Assembly (NCBI RefSeq): GCF_002968015.1
Contig: NZ_PUIP01000007.1
Span: forward strand, 62,001-126,000
DNA from: Massilia phosphatilytica
GTDB taxonomy: Bacteria > Pseudomonadota > Gammaproteobacteria > Burkholderiales > Burkholderiaceae_D
Length of the DNA: 64,000 nt
Direction of reading: 5' to 3'
The notes under the pieces are model-generated. The model had not been told where the DNA came from. It was given only the letters and a program-made list of their open reading frames with translations, and made no database searches. A program made the position numbers and the translations under genes. Shown piece after piece: positions 51,884-64,000 of this stretch. The stretch's first letter is position 1; each line of letters opens with the position of its first letter.

Positions 51884-51912
51884 CAAAAACAAAAAGGCCC
51901 CGATGGGGCCTT
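51884..51912 (-). terminator. Terminator of the first tRNA-Ser gene
   Basis: Minus strand AAGGCCCC-ATC-GGGGCCTT followed by TTTGTTTTT, starting nine bases after the tRNA 3' end. Confidence 0.88.
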
Positions 51913-51920
51913 GTTTGTTT

Positions 51921-52010
<90 letters not shown>

Positions 52011-52049
52011 TGGTAACTATCATCATGCGGTCGTTTCGCGTGAGGCCGA

Positions 52050-52055
52050 ATTATA
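52050..52055 (-). promoter_or_regulatory. -10 box of the first tRNA-Ser gene
   Basis: Minus-strand TATAAT, 39 bases before the tRNA 5' end, within the block GTGAGGCCG-N-ATTATAGACGG that is shared with the second copy. Confidence 0.6.
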
Positions 52056-52098
52056 GACGGTGGGTAAGAGAATCGCAAGGCCCGTCTGCCACGGCGGT

Positions 52099-53328
52099 TC
52101 ACTTCGCCGGCAGGCCCGCCATCACCGCATCCAGCGTCTGCCGGTCGCGCACCAGGGTTGTCTTGCGGTCGAAGATGCCGTCCGTCACACCGACGTCCCA
52201 GTAGAACGGCAGGACGCCGTTGGCGACGGCCGCCTTGACGACATGGGTATGGTAGTCATTGCGCGACTTGAGGTGAAGCGCCAGGGCATCGCCCGTCAGG
52301 TTCTTGCGCCGCATGGCGCTGAATTCTCCCAGCACGACGGGAATGCCCTTGTCGACGAATTTCCGCTTCAGGTTGGCGAATTGCGCATCGACGAAGACTT
52401 CCTCGCCCCCCGTCGGATTGTGCTTCGCGTCCGTCTTCGAATGGTTGCCCGCGCCCCAGTAATAGACCGGGTTGCCCCACGTTTCTTCCTTTTCCATCAT
52501 CACGAAATTGTACGGGCCATAGAAGTGGATCTCGGCCATCATCCGCCCGGGTAATTTGTCGGCCGGCAGCGTGCGCATCAGCTTGACCGTCTTGTCGATG
52601 TCGGTGTCGGGTCCCTGCACGACCAGCACGCGGTAGGCGTTCCTGCCGCCGGTGGCGCGCACGGCGTCGACGAAGGTCTGGTGATAGCTCATCAGGATTG
52701 CGGCCGCCGACGCGTTCGGCGCACCGGGTTCGTTGGCGCTGGCAAACATCACGTGCTCGTCGAAATCGCGCAAGGTCGTGGCGATCTGTTCCCAGAACGC
52801 CTTTTGCTTGGCATTGACGGCGTCCTTCTTGTCGGACGTGACGTTCCGCTCGAGCCAGCCGCCATCCCAGTGGACGTTGACGAGGACGTACATATCATTG
52901 TCGACGCAGTACTGGACGACCTGCTTCACGCGGTTGAGCCAGGTGGCGCTGATCTGGCCCGTCTTCTGGTCCGCGTACTGGTCCCACGACACGGGCAGGC
53001 GAATCGCATTGAATCCGGCTTTCTTGACGGCCTGGATCAGCGCGTTCGAGACCTGCGGATTCTCCCATGCCGTCTCGCCACCGATCGCCTCCATCGTATT
53101 GCCGACGTTCCAGCCGATGCGAATCGACGCCGCGATCTGTTGCGCATTGTGCGACATGCCCGTCGCGTCGGCGGGTGCCGGGTTCGTGTTATAGCTCGGA
53201 TACAGGGCTGCCGCCGTCCGGGCCGTCGTTGCGACCGGCACCGCGGCGACGGCGCCTGCGCCACTGCTGCCGCAACCCGCTAGCATCACCGCGAGTAACG
53301 CGGCAGACAGCGTGGACAAGGTTTTCAT
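52099..53328 (-). CDS. GH5 endoglucanase-type lipoprotein
   Basis: 409 aa; ATG 53328 has GGGGAG upstream. It has a lipoprotein signal with lipobox LAGC (Cys19), then a Ser/Ala-rich linker, then a GH5 TIM barrel. The acid/base is E200 in FASANEPGAP and the nucleophile E335 in VVLGEFSAM; IRIGWNVGNTMEAIGG and FNAIRLPVSWDQYAD are standard GH5 features. It likely cuts beta-1,4-glucan or mannan at the outer membrane surface. It sits alone between two identical tRNA-Ser genes. Confidence 0.92.
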   Translation of the reverse strand: MKTLSTLSAALLAVMLAGCGSSGAGAVAAVPVATTARTAAALYPSYNTNPAPADATGMSHNAQQIAASIRIGWNVGNTMEAIGGETAWENPQVSNALIQAVKKAGFNAIRLPVSWDQYADQKTGQISATWLNRVKQVVQYCVDNDMYVLVNVHWDGGWLERNVTSDKKDAVNAKQKAFWEQIATTLRDFDEHVMFASANEPGAPNASAAAILMSYHQTFVDAVRATGGRNAYRVLVVQGPDTDIDKTVKLMRTLPADKLPGRMMAEIHFYGPYNFVMMEKEETWGNPVYYWGAGNHSKTDAKHNPTGGEEVFVDAQFANLKRKFVDKGIPVVLGEFSAMRRKNLTGDALALHLKSRNDYHTHVVKAAVANGVLPFYWDVGVTDGIFDRKTTLVRDRQTLDAVMAGLPAK

Positions 53329-53485
53329 GGATCTCCCCTTTGTTTATTCTGGATAAACCTGCAGAGTAGAAAGGTCTTGTGCCTGATAGATAGCGCTACG
53401 GCTGGAATTGCTATTGGCGTGCGGATTCTTGAAGGATTGCTGACGGCAGTGCTAGTCCAGCGCTGCAGTTTGGCTACATGTTCAG

Positions 53486-53522
53486 CCAAAAACAAAAGGC
53501 TCCCAATAGGAGCCTTTTGTTT
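53486..53522 (-). terminator. Terminator of the second tRNA-Ser gene
   Basis: Minus strand AAAAGGCTCC-TATT-GGGAGCCTTTT followed by GTTTTT, eight bases after the tRNA 3' end. The spacer between it and the GH5 start (53329-53485) shows no other clear feature. Confidence 0.88.
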
Positions 53523-53529
53523 TGTATCT

Positions 53530-53619
<90 letters not shown>

Positions 53620-53653
53620 TGGTAACCGGTCGCTTGCATTCGCGTGAGGCCGC

Positions 53654-53659
53654 ATTATA
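53654..53659 (-). promoter_or_regulatory. -10 box of the second tRNA-Ser gene
   Basis: Minus-strand TATAAT 34 bases before the tRNA 5' end; no strong -35 is seen 17 bases upstream (TTCCGT). Confidence 0.55.
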
Positions 53660-53693
53660 GACGGCCTTCGGCGAAAACGGAAGGGCTATTTGA

Positions 53694-55055
<1,362 letters not shown>

Positions 55056-55112
55056 TCATCCGCGCGCCGATCTTTTGGCCGGCACTTCAGTCCAACACCC
55101 AGGAGAACCGTC

Positions 55113-55646
55113 ATGGATGTCGACTGGGAAACGCTGTTCACGTTCAGCGTACCGCCGCTCGAACTCGTCGTGCGCGGCACGCTGACCTACCTCTTCCTGT
55201 TCTGCCTGTTCCGCTTCGTCGTGCGGCGCGACGCCGGGGCGCTGGGCCTCTCGGACCTGCTCGTGCTGGTGATCATCGCCGACGCCGCCCAGAACGCCAT
55301 GGCCGGCGACTACCTGTCGATCGTCGACGGTTTCCTGCTGATCGCCACCATCATCGGCTGGAGTTACGGCCTGAACTGGCTCAGTTTCCGCTTTCCCCGG
55401 TTCCGCCGCTTCGCGCTGGCGCCGCCGATCTGCATCATCAGGGATGGCGTCAAGCAGGAAGCCGCGCTGCGCCGTGAACTGATCAGCGACGAGGAATTGC
55501 GCGCGATGCTGCACGAGCACGAGGTCGACGACATCGCCCAGGTCCGGCGCGCCTGGCTGGAGCCGGACGGCCAGTTGACGGTGCTGCGCCGGCGCGGCGC
55601 GCGGGGTGATGACGGCACGGGTGGCCAGCCGCGGCGCGGACTGTAG
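55113..55646 (+). CDS. DUF421/YetF-family membrane protein
   Basis: 177 aa; AGGAG seven bases before ATG 55113. Three membrane segments lie at about 14-35, 45-62 and 70-90 (VVRGTLTYLFLFCLFRFVVR, GLSDLLVLVIIADAAQNAMA). A cytoplasmic YetF domain follows with PPICIIRDGVKQEAALRREL and a C-terminal charged tail. The role is unknown; YetF proteins have been tied to membrane stress and envelope homeostasis. Its stop codon abuts that of rarA with no spacer. Confidence 0.88.
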   Translation: MDVDWETLFTFSVPPLELVVRGTLTYLFLFCLFRFVVRRDAGALGLSDLLVLVIIADAAQNAMAGDYLSIVDGFLLIATIIGWSYGLNWLSFRFPRFRRFALAPPICIIRDGVKQEAALRRELISDEELRAMLHEHEVDDIAQVRRAWLEPDGQLTVLRRRGARGDDGTGGQPRRGL

Positions 55647-56954
55647 TCAGTCGGCCCGCGCGTCGTCGTCCAGGCTGCGCAGCCAGGCCAGCTTTTCCGC
55701 GATTTTCGCCTCGATCCCGCGCGGCACCGGCTGGTACCAGCCTGGCTCCGGCATGCCGTCCGGCAGATAGGTCTCGCCGGCCGCGTACGCGTGCGGTTCG
55801 TCGTGGGCATAGCGGTATTCGTGGCCGTAGCCCAGTTCCTTCATGAGCTTGGTCGGCGCATTGCGCAGGTGGACCGGGACCTCGCGCGATTTGTCCTTGC
55901 GCACGAATGCCATCGCGGCATTGAACGCGTTGTAGCCCGCATTGCTCTTGGCGGCGATGGCGAGGTAGATGACGGCCTGGCCCAGCGCCAGTTCGCCCTC
56001 CGGCGAGCCGAGGCGCTCGTAGGTCTCGACCGCGTCGTTGGCGAGCTGGATGGCGCGCGGGTCGGCGATGCCGATGTCTTCCCACGCCATCCGGACGATG
56101 CGCCGTCCCAGGTATTTCGGATCCGCGCCGCCGTCCAGCATGCGGCACAGCCAGTACAGCGCCGCGTCCGGATGCGAGCCGCGCACGGATTTATGGAGCG
56201 CCGAGATCTGGTCGTAGAAATTGTCGCCGCCCTTGTCGAAGCGGCGCGCGTTCAGGGTCAGCGCGTTCTCGACGAATTCGCGCGTGATGTGGGTCGTTTG
56301 CGCCGTGTCGGCCGACGTTTTCGTCTGCTCCAGCAGATTCAGGAAGCGGCGGGCGTCGCCGTCCGCGTAGCCGATCAGGGTCTGCACCGCGATGTCGTCG
56401 AACTGGAGGTGCGACAAGCCGCCCTGCCCGCGCGCGCGCTCCAGCAGCTGGCGCATCTCGTCGTCGTTCAGCGCCTTCAGCACGTACACCTGCGAGCGCG
56501 ACAGCAGTGCCGAATTGACTTCGAACGACGGGTTTTCCGTCGTCGCGCCGATCAGCGTGACGAGGCCGGATTCCACGAACGGCAGCAGCGCGTCCTGCTG
56601 CGATTTGTTGAAGCGGTGGATCTCGTCGATGAACAGGATCGTGTGCTTGCCGCCCGCGAGGTAGTGCTCGGCCTGCTCGATGGAAGCGCGGATGTCCTTC
56701 ACGCCCGACAGCACGGCGGACAGCGCAATGAATTCGCAGTCGAACGCGTTCGCCGTCAGGCGCGCCAGCGTGGTCTTGCCGACGCCCGGCGGGCCCCACA
56801 GGATCATCGAATGCGGCCGGCCCGACTTGAACACGAGGTTCAGCGGCTTGCCCTCGCCCAGCAAATGGCTCTGGCCGATCACCTCGGCGATCGTCTTCGG
56901 GCGCAGGCTTTCCGCCAGCGGGGCGGCGGGTTCGGTCTTGAAAAGGTCATCCAC
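55647..56954 (-). CDS. rarA: Replication-associated recombination protein RarA (MgsA)
   Basis: 435 aa AAA+ ATPase. Walker A is GPPGVGKTTLAR (about 54-65), Walker B/DExx is ILFIDEIHRFNKSQQDALLP, and sensor 1 is IGATTENPSF. The C-terminal tetramerisation part contains RRIVRMAWEDIGIADPRAIQ and the family ending PRGIEAKIAEKLAWLRSLD. It acts at stalled forks with RecA and SSB. It lies immediately downstream of lolA and ftsK, the usual order in this class. Confidence 0.95.
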   Translation of the reverse strand: MDDLFKTEPAAPLAESLRPKTIAEVIGQSHLLGEGKPLNLVFKSGRPHSMILWGPPGVGKTTLARLTANAFDCEFIALSAVLSGVKDIRASIEQAEHYLAGGKHTILFIDEIHRFNKSQQDALLPFVESGLVTLIGATTENPSFEVNSALLSRSQVYVLKALNDDEMRQLLERARGQGGLSHLQFDDIAVQTLIGYADGDARRFLNLLEQTKTSADTAQTTHITREFVENALTLNARRFDKGGDNFYDQISALHKSVRGSHPDAALYWLCRMLDGGADPKYLGRRIVRMAWEDIGIADPRAIQLANDAVETYERLGSPEGELALGQAVIYLAIAAKSNAGYNAFNAAMAFVRKDKSREVPVHLRNAPTKLMKELGYGHEYRYAHDEPHAYAAGETYLPDGMPEPGWYQPVPRGIEAKIAEKLAWLRSLDDDARAD

Positions 56955-57031
56955 GGGCGGCTCCCGGGGCGAAGGCGTTGTTATTGTTCATCTTGCCTAT
57001 ATAGGGCCGGCGCCGTAAAAAGGCAAGCGGC

Positions 57032-57652
57032 TTACTGGTTCACGACCTCGGCACCCTTCGGCACGTCGAACTTGAACGTCTGCGCACCGAGCGCCGGATT
57101 GCGCTGGAAGCTCGTGAATTTCAACAGCACGGTCTGGCCGAAGTTGTCCTTCAGCTCCATCGCCTGCGGCATGCCGTCCTTCAGGCCGATGCCGATCTGC
57201 TCGAACGTCGTGTCCTTCGACTTCGGCGTCGCATTCAGCCATTCCAGGCCGTCGTGCGTGCCCGCTTCGGCCAAGGTGAAATTCTTTTCCAGGTCATTGC
57301 TGCCGAACAGGATCGCGGCCGGCGAACTGCCCAGCGCACCGCCCAGCTTGCGCGTCGTGACCTGGTTCAGGTCCTTGTCGTACAGGTACAGCGTCTCGCC
57401 GTCGGCCTGCAGCAGCTGCTCGTACGGCTTCTGGTAAGTCCAGATGAATTTGCCGGGGCGCGCGAACACGAAGGTGCCGCTGGACGTCTTGCCCGTCTTC
57501 GACTTCATGACCTGCGTCTGGGTGAACTCGCCACGGGCCGATTTGGTGCCGGCGACGAAGGATTTGAACTGGTCCAGGGCGGTGGCGTGGGCAGCGCCCG
57601 CGATCAGGAAGGAAGTGGCGATCAGTGTGGTTTTCAGTTTCAACATTCTCAT
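57032..57652 (-). CDS. lolA: Outer-membrane lipoprotein carrier protein LolA
   Basis: 206 aa from ATG 57652, which overlaps the ftsK stop by four bases; a second ATG at 57646 is also possible. The signal peptide is cut after AHA near residue 23. The LolA fold shows in [40 protein letters not shown], and [20 protein letters not shown]. It shuttles lipoproteins from LolCDE to LolB across the periplasm. Translational coupling to ftsK and the rarA gene downstream is the usual order. Confidence 0.95.
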   Translation of the reverse strand: MRMLKLKTTLIATSFLIAGAAHATALDQFKSFVAGTKSARGEFTQTQVMKSKTGKTSSGTFVFARPGKFIWTYQKPYEQLLQADGETLYLYDKDLNQVTTRKLGGALGSSPAAILFGSNDLEKNFTLAEAGTHDGLEWLNATPKSKDTTFEQIGIGLKDGMPQAMELKDNFGQTVLLKFTSFQRNPALGAQTFKFDVPKGAEVVNQ

Positions 57653-60288
57653 TCCGCGTTCGTTGCGGGCACCAGGATATCCCGGTTGCCGTTCGACTGC
57701 ATCGGCGACACGATGCCGCTTTGCTCCATTTGCTCGAGCAGGCGCGCGGCGCGGTTGTAGCCGATGCGCAGGTGGCGCTGCACCAGCGAGATCGACGCCC
57801 GGCGGTTCTTCAGCACCACGGCCACGGCCTGGTCGTACATCGCGTCGGACTCGCCGCCGCCTTCACCGGCCGGTACGCCATCGGCGCCGCCGCCGTCTTC
57901 GGCCACGCCGCCTTCGAGGATGCCTTCAATGTAATTGGGTTCGCCCGTGGACTGGAGATGTTTTACAACTCGATGCACTTCGTCGTCCGAGACAAAGGCG
58001 CCGTGCACGCGGATCGGCAGGCCCGTGCCCGGCGGCATGTACAGCATGTCACCCATGCCCAGCAGCGTTTCCGCGCCCATCTGGTCGAGGATGGTGCGCG
58101 AGTCGATCTTGGACGACACCTGGAACGCGATACGCGTCGGGATGTTCGCCTTGATCAGGCCCGTGATGACGTCCACGGACGGGCGCTGCGTCGCGAGGAT
58201 CAGGTGGATGCCGGCGGCGCGCGCCTTCTGGGCGATACGAGCGATCAATTCCTCGACCTTCTTGCCGACCACCATCATCAGGTCGGCCAGCTCGTCGATG
58301 ATGATGACGATCGTCGGCAGCTTGTCCAGCGGCTCCGGCGCGTCCGGCGTCAGCGAGAACGGGTTCGGGATGTGTTCCTCGCGCTTGGCGGCTTCCGCGA
58401 TCTTGCCGTTGTAGCCGGCCAGGTTACGCACGCCCAGCTTCGACATCAGTTTATAGCGCCGCTCCATCTCGTTCACGGCCCAGTTCAGCGCGTGGCCGGC
58501 CTGGCGCATGTCCGTGACGACCGGCGCCAGCAGGTGCGGGATGCCTTCGTACACCGACATTTCCAGCATCTTCGGGTCGATCAGGATCAGGCGCACGTCG
58601 GCCGGATCGGCCTTGTACAGCAGCGACAGGATCGTCGCGTTGATACCGACCGATTTACCGGAACCGGTCGTACCCGCGACCAGCAGGTGCGGCATCTTCG
58701 CGAGGTCGGCGACGACTGGCTTGCCGGCGATGTCCTTGCCCAGCGCGACCGTCAGGCTCGACGCGCTGTCGCCATAGACTTTCGAGCCCAGGATTTCCGT
58801 CAGGCGCACGATCTGGCGCTTCGGATTCGGCAATTCCAATGCCATGTAATTCTTGCCGGGGATCGTCTCGACGACGCGGATCGACGTCAGCGACAGCGAA
58901 CGCGCCAGGTCGCGCGCCAGGTTGACGATCTGGCTGCCCTTCACGCCCGTGGCCGGCTCGATCTCGTAGCGGGTGACGACCGGGCCCGGATACGCCGCGA
59001 CGACCTTCGCCTCGACGCCGAAGTCGGACAGCTTCTTCTCGATCAGGCGGCTGGTGAATTCCAGCGTGTCGACGGCGACGGATTCCTGGACGGGCGGCGC
59101 CTCGTCCAGCAGCGCCAGCGGCGGCAAGGTGGAATCGCCGTGGACTTCGAACAGGTGCGACTGGCGCTCCTTCTCGGCGCGTTCCGAGCGCGGCACGGTC
59201 GTCATCGCCGGTTCGATCTTGATCGGCGATGGGTTCGGCGCGGAAGCCGACGGCAGTGGCGCCTTCACGGGCGCGGGCGCGCGCGGCGCGACAGGCGCGT
59301 CATCCGGCTCGTCGAATGACGGCTCCCACGCGGACGGTGCCGGCGGCGCCTCCGCGCCGTCGATCTGCGGCTCGGCGCGCGCGCGCGCCAGCTTCGCTTC
59401 GCCGCGCGCCTTGACCTTGGCTTTCATCTTGGCGAGGAAGCCCGGCACCGGCGGCGCGTCGTCCTGCGGCTGGTCGAACTCGTCGTCGCGCGGCGTTTCG
59501 ATGCGCACGGGCGAACCGGCATGTTTTTCCACGTACTTGGCGCGCTCGTGCACGACGACCTCGTCGCGCTTGTGGGCCGCCACTTCGCCGTAGCGGCGGT
59601 CTTCGCGGTCTTCGTAGCGCAGGCGGAACCAGTCCCACGTCATCTCGACGGATTCACCGATGCGCTCGGCCACCGCCAGCCACGACACCTGGAAATACCA
59701 GGAAAAACCGAGGCCGAACAGCAACAGCAGCAGCAGGGTCGCGCCCGTGAAGCCGAACGCGTTTTGGGCGGCATGCCCGATCAGCTGGCCCAGCACGCCG
59801 CCGGCCGCGCGCGGCAGCTCGACTTTCAACGACCACATGCGCAGGTACTCCAGCCCCACGCTGCCGGAGAACATCAGCGCGAAGCCGATCCAACGGACCA
59901 GCGTTTCACCCTGGTGCTCTGGTTCCTGCTCCGCTTCCTGCACGACGAACCGGGTATGCAGCCGCCGATACCCCTTCCAGACGGCGCGCGTAAAACAGAC
60001 GCACAACCACCAGGCGGAAAAGCCGAAGATGAACAGCAACAGGTCGGCCAGCCAGGCGCCGGCCTTGCCGCCCAGGTTGGCGATGTGCGGGACCACGTTC
60101 TCGTGCGAAAACCCCGGATCGGCCTTGTTATAGCTGAGCAGAATGAGGACGAAATACAACAATGCGACGGCCGTGGCCAGCCAGCGCGCCTCCGACAACA
60201 GGCGCACGAGCCGGTTCGGCAGCGGCTGGCGCGGCGGTCTCGGCTTGTGAGTATAGGTCGTGCTCGTCGATGGACTATTCTTGCTCAT
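57649..60288 (-). CDS. ftsK: DNA translocase FtsK
   Basis: 879 aa from ATG 60288 ([15 protein letters not shown]); the frame is open upstream into the trxB promoter and is not used. Four membrane helices lie at about 35-215. A Pro/Ala/Asp-rich linker follows, shorter than in E. coli. The motor has Walker [15 protein letters not shown] and Walker [17 protein letters not shown]-terminal gamma winged helix reads [20 protein letters not shown] and should recognise KOPS sites. It pumps chromosome termini at the septum and activates XerCD. Confidence 0.95.
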   Translation of the reverse strand: MSKNSPSTSTTYTHKPRPPRQPLPNRLVRLLSEARWLATAVALLYFVLILLSYNKADPGFSHENVVPHIANLGGKAGAWLADLLLFIFGFSAWWLCVCFTRAVWKGYRRLHTRFVVQEAEQEPEHQGETLVRWIGFALMFSGSVGLEYLRMWSLKVELPRAAGGVLGQLIGHAAQNAFGFTGATLLLLLLFGLGFSWYFQVSWLAVAERIGESVEMTWDWFRLRYEDREDRRYGEVAAHKRDEVVVHERAKYVEKHAGSPVRIETPRDDEFDQPQDDAPPVPGFLAKMKAKVKARGEAKLARARAEPQIDGAEAPPAPSAWEPSFDEPDDAPVAPRAPAPVKAPLPSASAPNPSPIKIEPAMTTVPRSERAEKERQSHLFEVHGDSTLPPLALLDEAPPVQESVAVDTLEFTSRLIEKKLSDFGVEAKVVAAYPGPVVTRYEIEPATGVKGSQIVNLARDLARSLSLTSIRVVETIPGKNYMALELPNPKRQIVRLTEILGSKVYGDSASSLTVALGKDIAGKPVVADLAKMPHLLVAGTTGSGKSVGINATILSLLYKADPADVRLILIDPKMLEMSVYEGIPHLLAPVVTDMRQAGHALNWAVNEMERRYKLMSKLGVRNLAGYNGKIAEAAKREEHIPNPFSLTPDAPEPLDKLPTIVIIIDELADLMMVVGKKVEELIARIAQKARAAGIHLILATQRPSVDVITGLIKANIPTRIAFQVSSKIDSRTILDQMGAETLLGMGDMLYMPPGTGLPIRVHGAFVSDDEVHRVVKHLQSTGEPNYIEGILEGGVAEDGGGADGVPAGEGGGESDAMYDQAVAVVLKNRRASISLVQRHLRIGYNRAARLLEQMEQSGIVSPMQSNGNRDILVPATNAE

Positions 60289-60394
60289 TGCGATGTGAAA
60301 CGGTACTGCCGGGTAACAATTCCCTGAAGATGCCCATTCTAAGCGATATAAGGCGGCGTTGGCCCCACGATTCATGCTTGTTTGCATCATCGAC

Positions 60395-61431
<1,037 letters not shown>

Positions 61432-61447
61432 ATGTAAAGGTGGCTCG

Positions 61448-62119
61448 ATGGCGATGAAGGACTTCGCTGATTTGAAAGCCTTGCGCGACAGGCTCAAGGA
61501 AGAAGAAAGGCTGCGCGCCATCGAAAAGGCCGAGCGGGAAAAGCGCGAGCGCATCGCGCGCGAGCGCGCCGTCGAATTCCGCTCGGCCGTCACGGACGTC
61601 GTCAAGATGCCCGAGTCGGACCGCTACGTGTGGCGCCCGATGCACGAATTCGAAACGCGCGGCCAGCCCCTCCCCACGCGTCCCCGCACCCCGGAAGAAG
61701 AAACCGCGGCCGTGCTGCGCGAGTCGATGCTGTCCGACCAGTTCGACGTGGACGGCCTGCTCGACGAAGACCCCTCCCTCAGCTGGTCGGCGCCCGGCGT
61801 CGGCCCGGACGTGGTCAAGAAGCTGCGCAAGCGCCACTGGCCCGTCGAGGACGAGCTGGACCTGCACGGCCTCACGCGCGACGAGGCGCGGCGCCACGTC
61901 GACGCCTACCTGCGTAAATCCGGCAAGCGCGGCATCCGTTGCGTGCGCATCATCCACGGTGTGGGCTATGGCTCGGCCGGCGGCGAACCCGTCCTGCGCG
62001 GCATGGTCCACAGCTGGCTCGTGCAGACGGACGACGTGGTCGCGTTCTGCGTCGCGAACCGGGCGGATGGCGGCAACGGCGCATTGATCGTCCTCCTGCG
62101 CCCTGCACTGCTGGACTGA
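61448..62119 (+). CDS. Smr-domain protein
   Basis: 223 aa; AAGGTGG before ATG 61448, 16 bases after trxB. A charged N-terminal helix (about 1-50: EEERLRAIEKAEREKRERIA) is followed by a linker and the Smr domain at about 140-223. Its two motifs are DLHGLTRDEARRHV and RIIHGVGYGSAGGEPVLRGM. Smr domains are nucleases acting on branched DNA or on RNA in ribosome rescue (SmrB type). The likely co-transcription with trxB is conserved in related species by my recollection. Confidence 0.9.
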   Translation: MAMKDFADLKALRDRLKEEERLRAIEKAEREKRERIARERAVEFRSAVTDVVKMPESDRYVWRPMHEFETRGQPLPTRPRTPEEETAAVLRESMLSDQFDVDGLLDEDPSLSWSAPGVGPDVVKKLRKRHWPVEDELDLHGLTRDEARRHVDAYLRKSGKRGIRCVRIIHGVGYGSAGGEPVLRGMVHSWLVQTDDVVAFCVANRADGGNGALIVLLRPALLD

Positions 62120-62274
62120 GAACCATTCCTTTTTGTCAAGTCGCAGAATGAACGTGCCAAAACGCGTCCATGAAGGCGTGTTTTGCTGCCAACCTTACGC
62201 TGCTGTCTGGACGAAACAGGTAAGATATCAACACCGTGGCGCCGAGGTGGCACTGCCAGCATAAGGGTGAATGA

Positions 62275-64000
62275 GTGGAGTCCAGTACGCCAGTTCCGAT
62301 GGCAGCGCCGCTGCGGGTCGACCTGCACAACTGTGCGGACGAACCGATCCATATCCCCGGCTCCATCCAGCCGCACGGCGCCCTGTTCTTCCTGTCGGAC
62401 GCCGGCCTCGTCGAAGGCTGGAGCGCGAACCTCGCCACCGTCACGGGCAACGAGCCCGCGCTGGGCCAACCCTTCGGCACGCTCGGGCTGCCGGAAGCGG
62501 CGACTGAACTCATCGAGGAATGCCTGGCCACGCTGGAGGGCGACGACGCGCCGGCCACGGTGGCGGCCCTGTCCATCGGCGGGCGCGAATACGACTGCGT
62601 CGTGCACGCGCACATGCGGCGCGTGCTCGTCGAATTCGAGGTGCGCGAGGCCAGCATCGCGGAAGTGGCCCAATTCGCGATCAAGGCACACTCGTCGATC
62701 GACCGCCTGCGCCGCCAGCGCAGCACCGACGGCCTGCTGGAGTCGGCCGTGCGCCAGATCCGGGATTTCACGGGCTTCGACCGCGTGATGGCCTACCGCT
62801 TCCGCAGCGACGATTCCGGCGACGTGGTGGCCGAGGCGCGGCGCGACGACCTCGTCCCCTACCTGGGCCAGCGCTACCCGGCCGGCGACATCCCGCCGCA
62901 GGCGCGCCGCCTGTATGTGTTGAACACCCTGCGCACGATCGCCGACGTCGGCTACCACGCCGTGCCGCTGCTCGGCGCGCAAGGGGCCGCGCCGCTCGAC
63001 ATGAGCTTCGCCGTGCTGCGCAGCGTGTCGCCGATCCATGTGGAGTACCTGCAGAACATGGGCGTGGGCGCGTCGATGAGCGTGTCGATCGTCATCCATG
63101 GCCGCCTGTGGGGCCTGATCGCGTGCCACCACATGGAGCCCAGGCGCGTGCCGTATTCCGTGCGGATGGCAGCCGACGTGCTGGCCCAGGTGATCGCGTC
63201 GACCGTGCAGGGCATCGAAGCGCGCGAGGACGCGGAACTGGTCGAGCACGCGGCCCAGGTGCGCACGAGCCTCGTGGAATCGCTGCTGCTGGAAGAAGAC
63301 CCGCTCGAAGCGCTCGTCGAGCACGGCGACGGCCTGCTGGACTCCACGCATGCGCAGGCGCTCGTCGTCAGCCAGTACGGGCGCGTCGTGTGCCGCGGCG
63401 TCGACCAGGCGCTGGGCGAAGCCATCGTCGCGTCGCTGCCGGCCGACCCGCACGACATCGTCGCACTGACCTCCGTAAAGGAGTGGCCGGACGCCATCCA
63501 GCCCCTGCTCGGCAAATGGGTCGGGATGCTGGGCCTGCCGTTCGACCCGCCGACCGGCGCCTGGTGCGTGCTGCTGCGCACGGAACAGATCGAAGAAGTG
63601 GCCTGGGGCGGCAAGCCGGACAAGACCCAGGCCGGCCCGCTGGGCGAGCGCCTGACGCCGCGCGGTTCGTTCGAAGCCTGGCACGAGACGGTGCGCGGCC
63701 TCGCGCACCCGTGGGAAGACGGCATCCTCACGCATGCGCGCATGATGCTGGGCGAACTGGCGCGCGTGTCGAACGCGCGCCGCGCCCAGACGGAATCCAC
63801 GCGCGCGCAACTGCTCGCCATGCTGGGCCACGACCTGCGCGACCCGCTCAACTCCATCAACATGGCCGGCATGGTTCTGGAACGGACCGATGGCGGCAGC
63901 AACAAGGGCACCCTGGGCAGGCGCATCCAGTCGTCCAGCAACCGCATGCAGCGCATGATCGGGCAAGTGCTGGACATGAGCCGCATCGACCGCGGCCTGT
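62275..64000 (+). CDS. Bacteriophytochrome histidine kinase, N-terminal part
   Basis: 575 codons are inside the window; the ATPase end is cut off. The start is GTG 62275 with AGGG about nine bases upstream. PAS-GAF-PHY photosensory core: biliverdin Cys at C20 (LHNCADEPIHIPGSIQPHGA), GAF motif YPAGDIPPQARRLY with D205, H255 in VSPIHVEYLQNMG and H285/H286 in IACHHMEPR, matching C24, D207, H260 and H290 of the Deinococcus protein. HisKA carries H519 in MLGHDLRDPLNSI. It senses red/far-red light. No heme oxygenase is in the 155-base gap upstream, so biliverdin must come from elsewhere. Confidence 0.92.
   Translation, partial: MESSTPVPMAAPLRVDLHNCADEPIHIPGSIQPHGALFFLSDAGLVEGWSANLATVTGNEPALGQPFGTLGLPEAATELIEECLATLEGDDAPATVAALSIGGREYDCVVHAHMRRVLVEFEVREASIAEVAQFAIKAHSSIDRLRRQRSTDGLLESAVRQIRDFTGFDRVMAYRFRSDDSGDVVAEARRDDLVPYLGQRYPAGDIPPQARRLYVLNTLRTIADVGYHAVPLLGAQGAAPLDMSFAVLRSVSPIHVEYLQNMGVGASMSVSIVIHGRLWGLIACHHMEPRRVPYSVRMAADVLAQVIASTVQGIEAREDAELVEHAAQVRTSLVESLLLEEDPLEALVEHGDGLLDSTHAQALVVSQYGRVVCRGVDQALGEAIVASLPADPHDIVALTSVKEWPDAIQPLLGKWVGMLGLPFDPPTGAWCVLLRTEQIEEVAWGGKPDKTQAGPLGERLTPRGSFEAWHETVRGLAHPWEDGILTHARMMLGELARVSNARRAQTESTRAQLLAMLGHDLRDPLNSINMAGMVLERTDGGSNKGTLGRRIQSSSNRMQRMIGQVLDMSRIDRGL

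Overview
This GC-rich window looks like a chromosomal segment of a betaproteobacterium of the Oxalobacteraceae (Massilia, Telluria or Pseudoduganella type). The evidence is the family mix: a Caulobacter-type TonB receptor start, betaproteobacterial long-form LeuA, SenA/SenB/SelD, FdxA, LolA/FtsK/TrxB order and many GGDEF/HD-GYP proteins. No phage, plasmid, CRISPR array or intact transposase was seen, and no gene appears interrupted. The first and last genes are cut by the window edges.

Layout. 1-3 kb: start of a TonB-dependent receptor with two sugar-type AraC regulators, one a XylR homologue. 3-8.3 kb: small DUF genes, the murein transglycosylase mltD and the RNA helicase rhlE. 8.3-18 kb: a trace-element antioxidant region. 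senA diverges from senB-selD (selenoneine pathway); then come leuA with a leucine-rich leader that looks like an attenuator, and a translationally coupled operon egtD-egtB-yihY-glycosyltransferase (ergothioneine pathway). EgtD's product hercynine would feed both EgtB and SenA. A four-copy REP-like repeat lies upstream of egtD. 18-32 kb: orphan ABC ATPase, a small DNA-binding-like protein, a histone-H1-like protein, a binding protein/hybrid kinase/HD-GYP operon, a Ppx/GppA phosphatase, a GGDEF protein with a degraded active site, a spermidine-synthase-like protein and a CHASE-PAS-GGDEF-EAL protein. 32-44 kb: several very small hydrophilic proteins, hydrolases, a 2Fe-2S ferredoxin, cell-wall enzymes, a thermolysin-type protease, a His-rich protein with a zinc alcohol dehydrogenase, a neutral zinc protease, a methyltransferase and a SLAC1/TehA-type transporter.

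44.2-51.6 kb is a single-strand, largely overlapping block that I read as a compact fatty-acid/polyketide-type biosynthetic operon: ketosynthase, MaoC-like dehydratase, acyl carrier protein, AurF-family diiron oxygenase, CrtI-like FAD oxidoreductase, alpha/beta hydrolase, FabG-type ketoreductase, FdxA ferredoxin and a LuxR-type regulator. All seven diiron ligands of AurF can be matched by spacing. I do not recognise the product. This is the best candidate here for an undescribed system.

51.6-64 kb: a hairpin-rich spacer, two identical tRNA-Ser(CGA) genes on either side of a GH5 lipoprotein cellulase, then housekeeping genes serS, yetF-like, rarA, lolA, ftsK, trxB, an Smr-domain protein, and the start of a bacteriophytochrome kinase.

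Recurring regulatory feature: several genes have a good -10 box only 5-7 bases before the start codon and no Shine-Dalgarno sequence, which suggests leaderless mRNAs (senA, the leuA leader peptide, the spermidine-synthase-like gene, an alpha/beta hydrolase and the 2Fe-2S ferredoxin).
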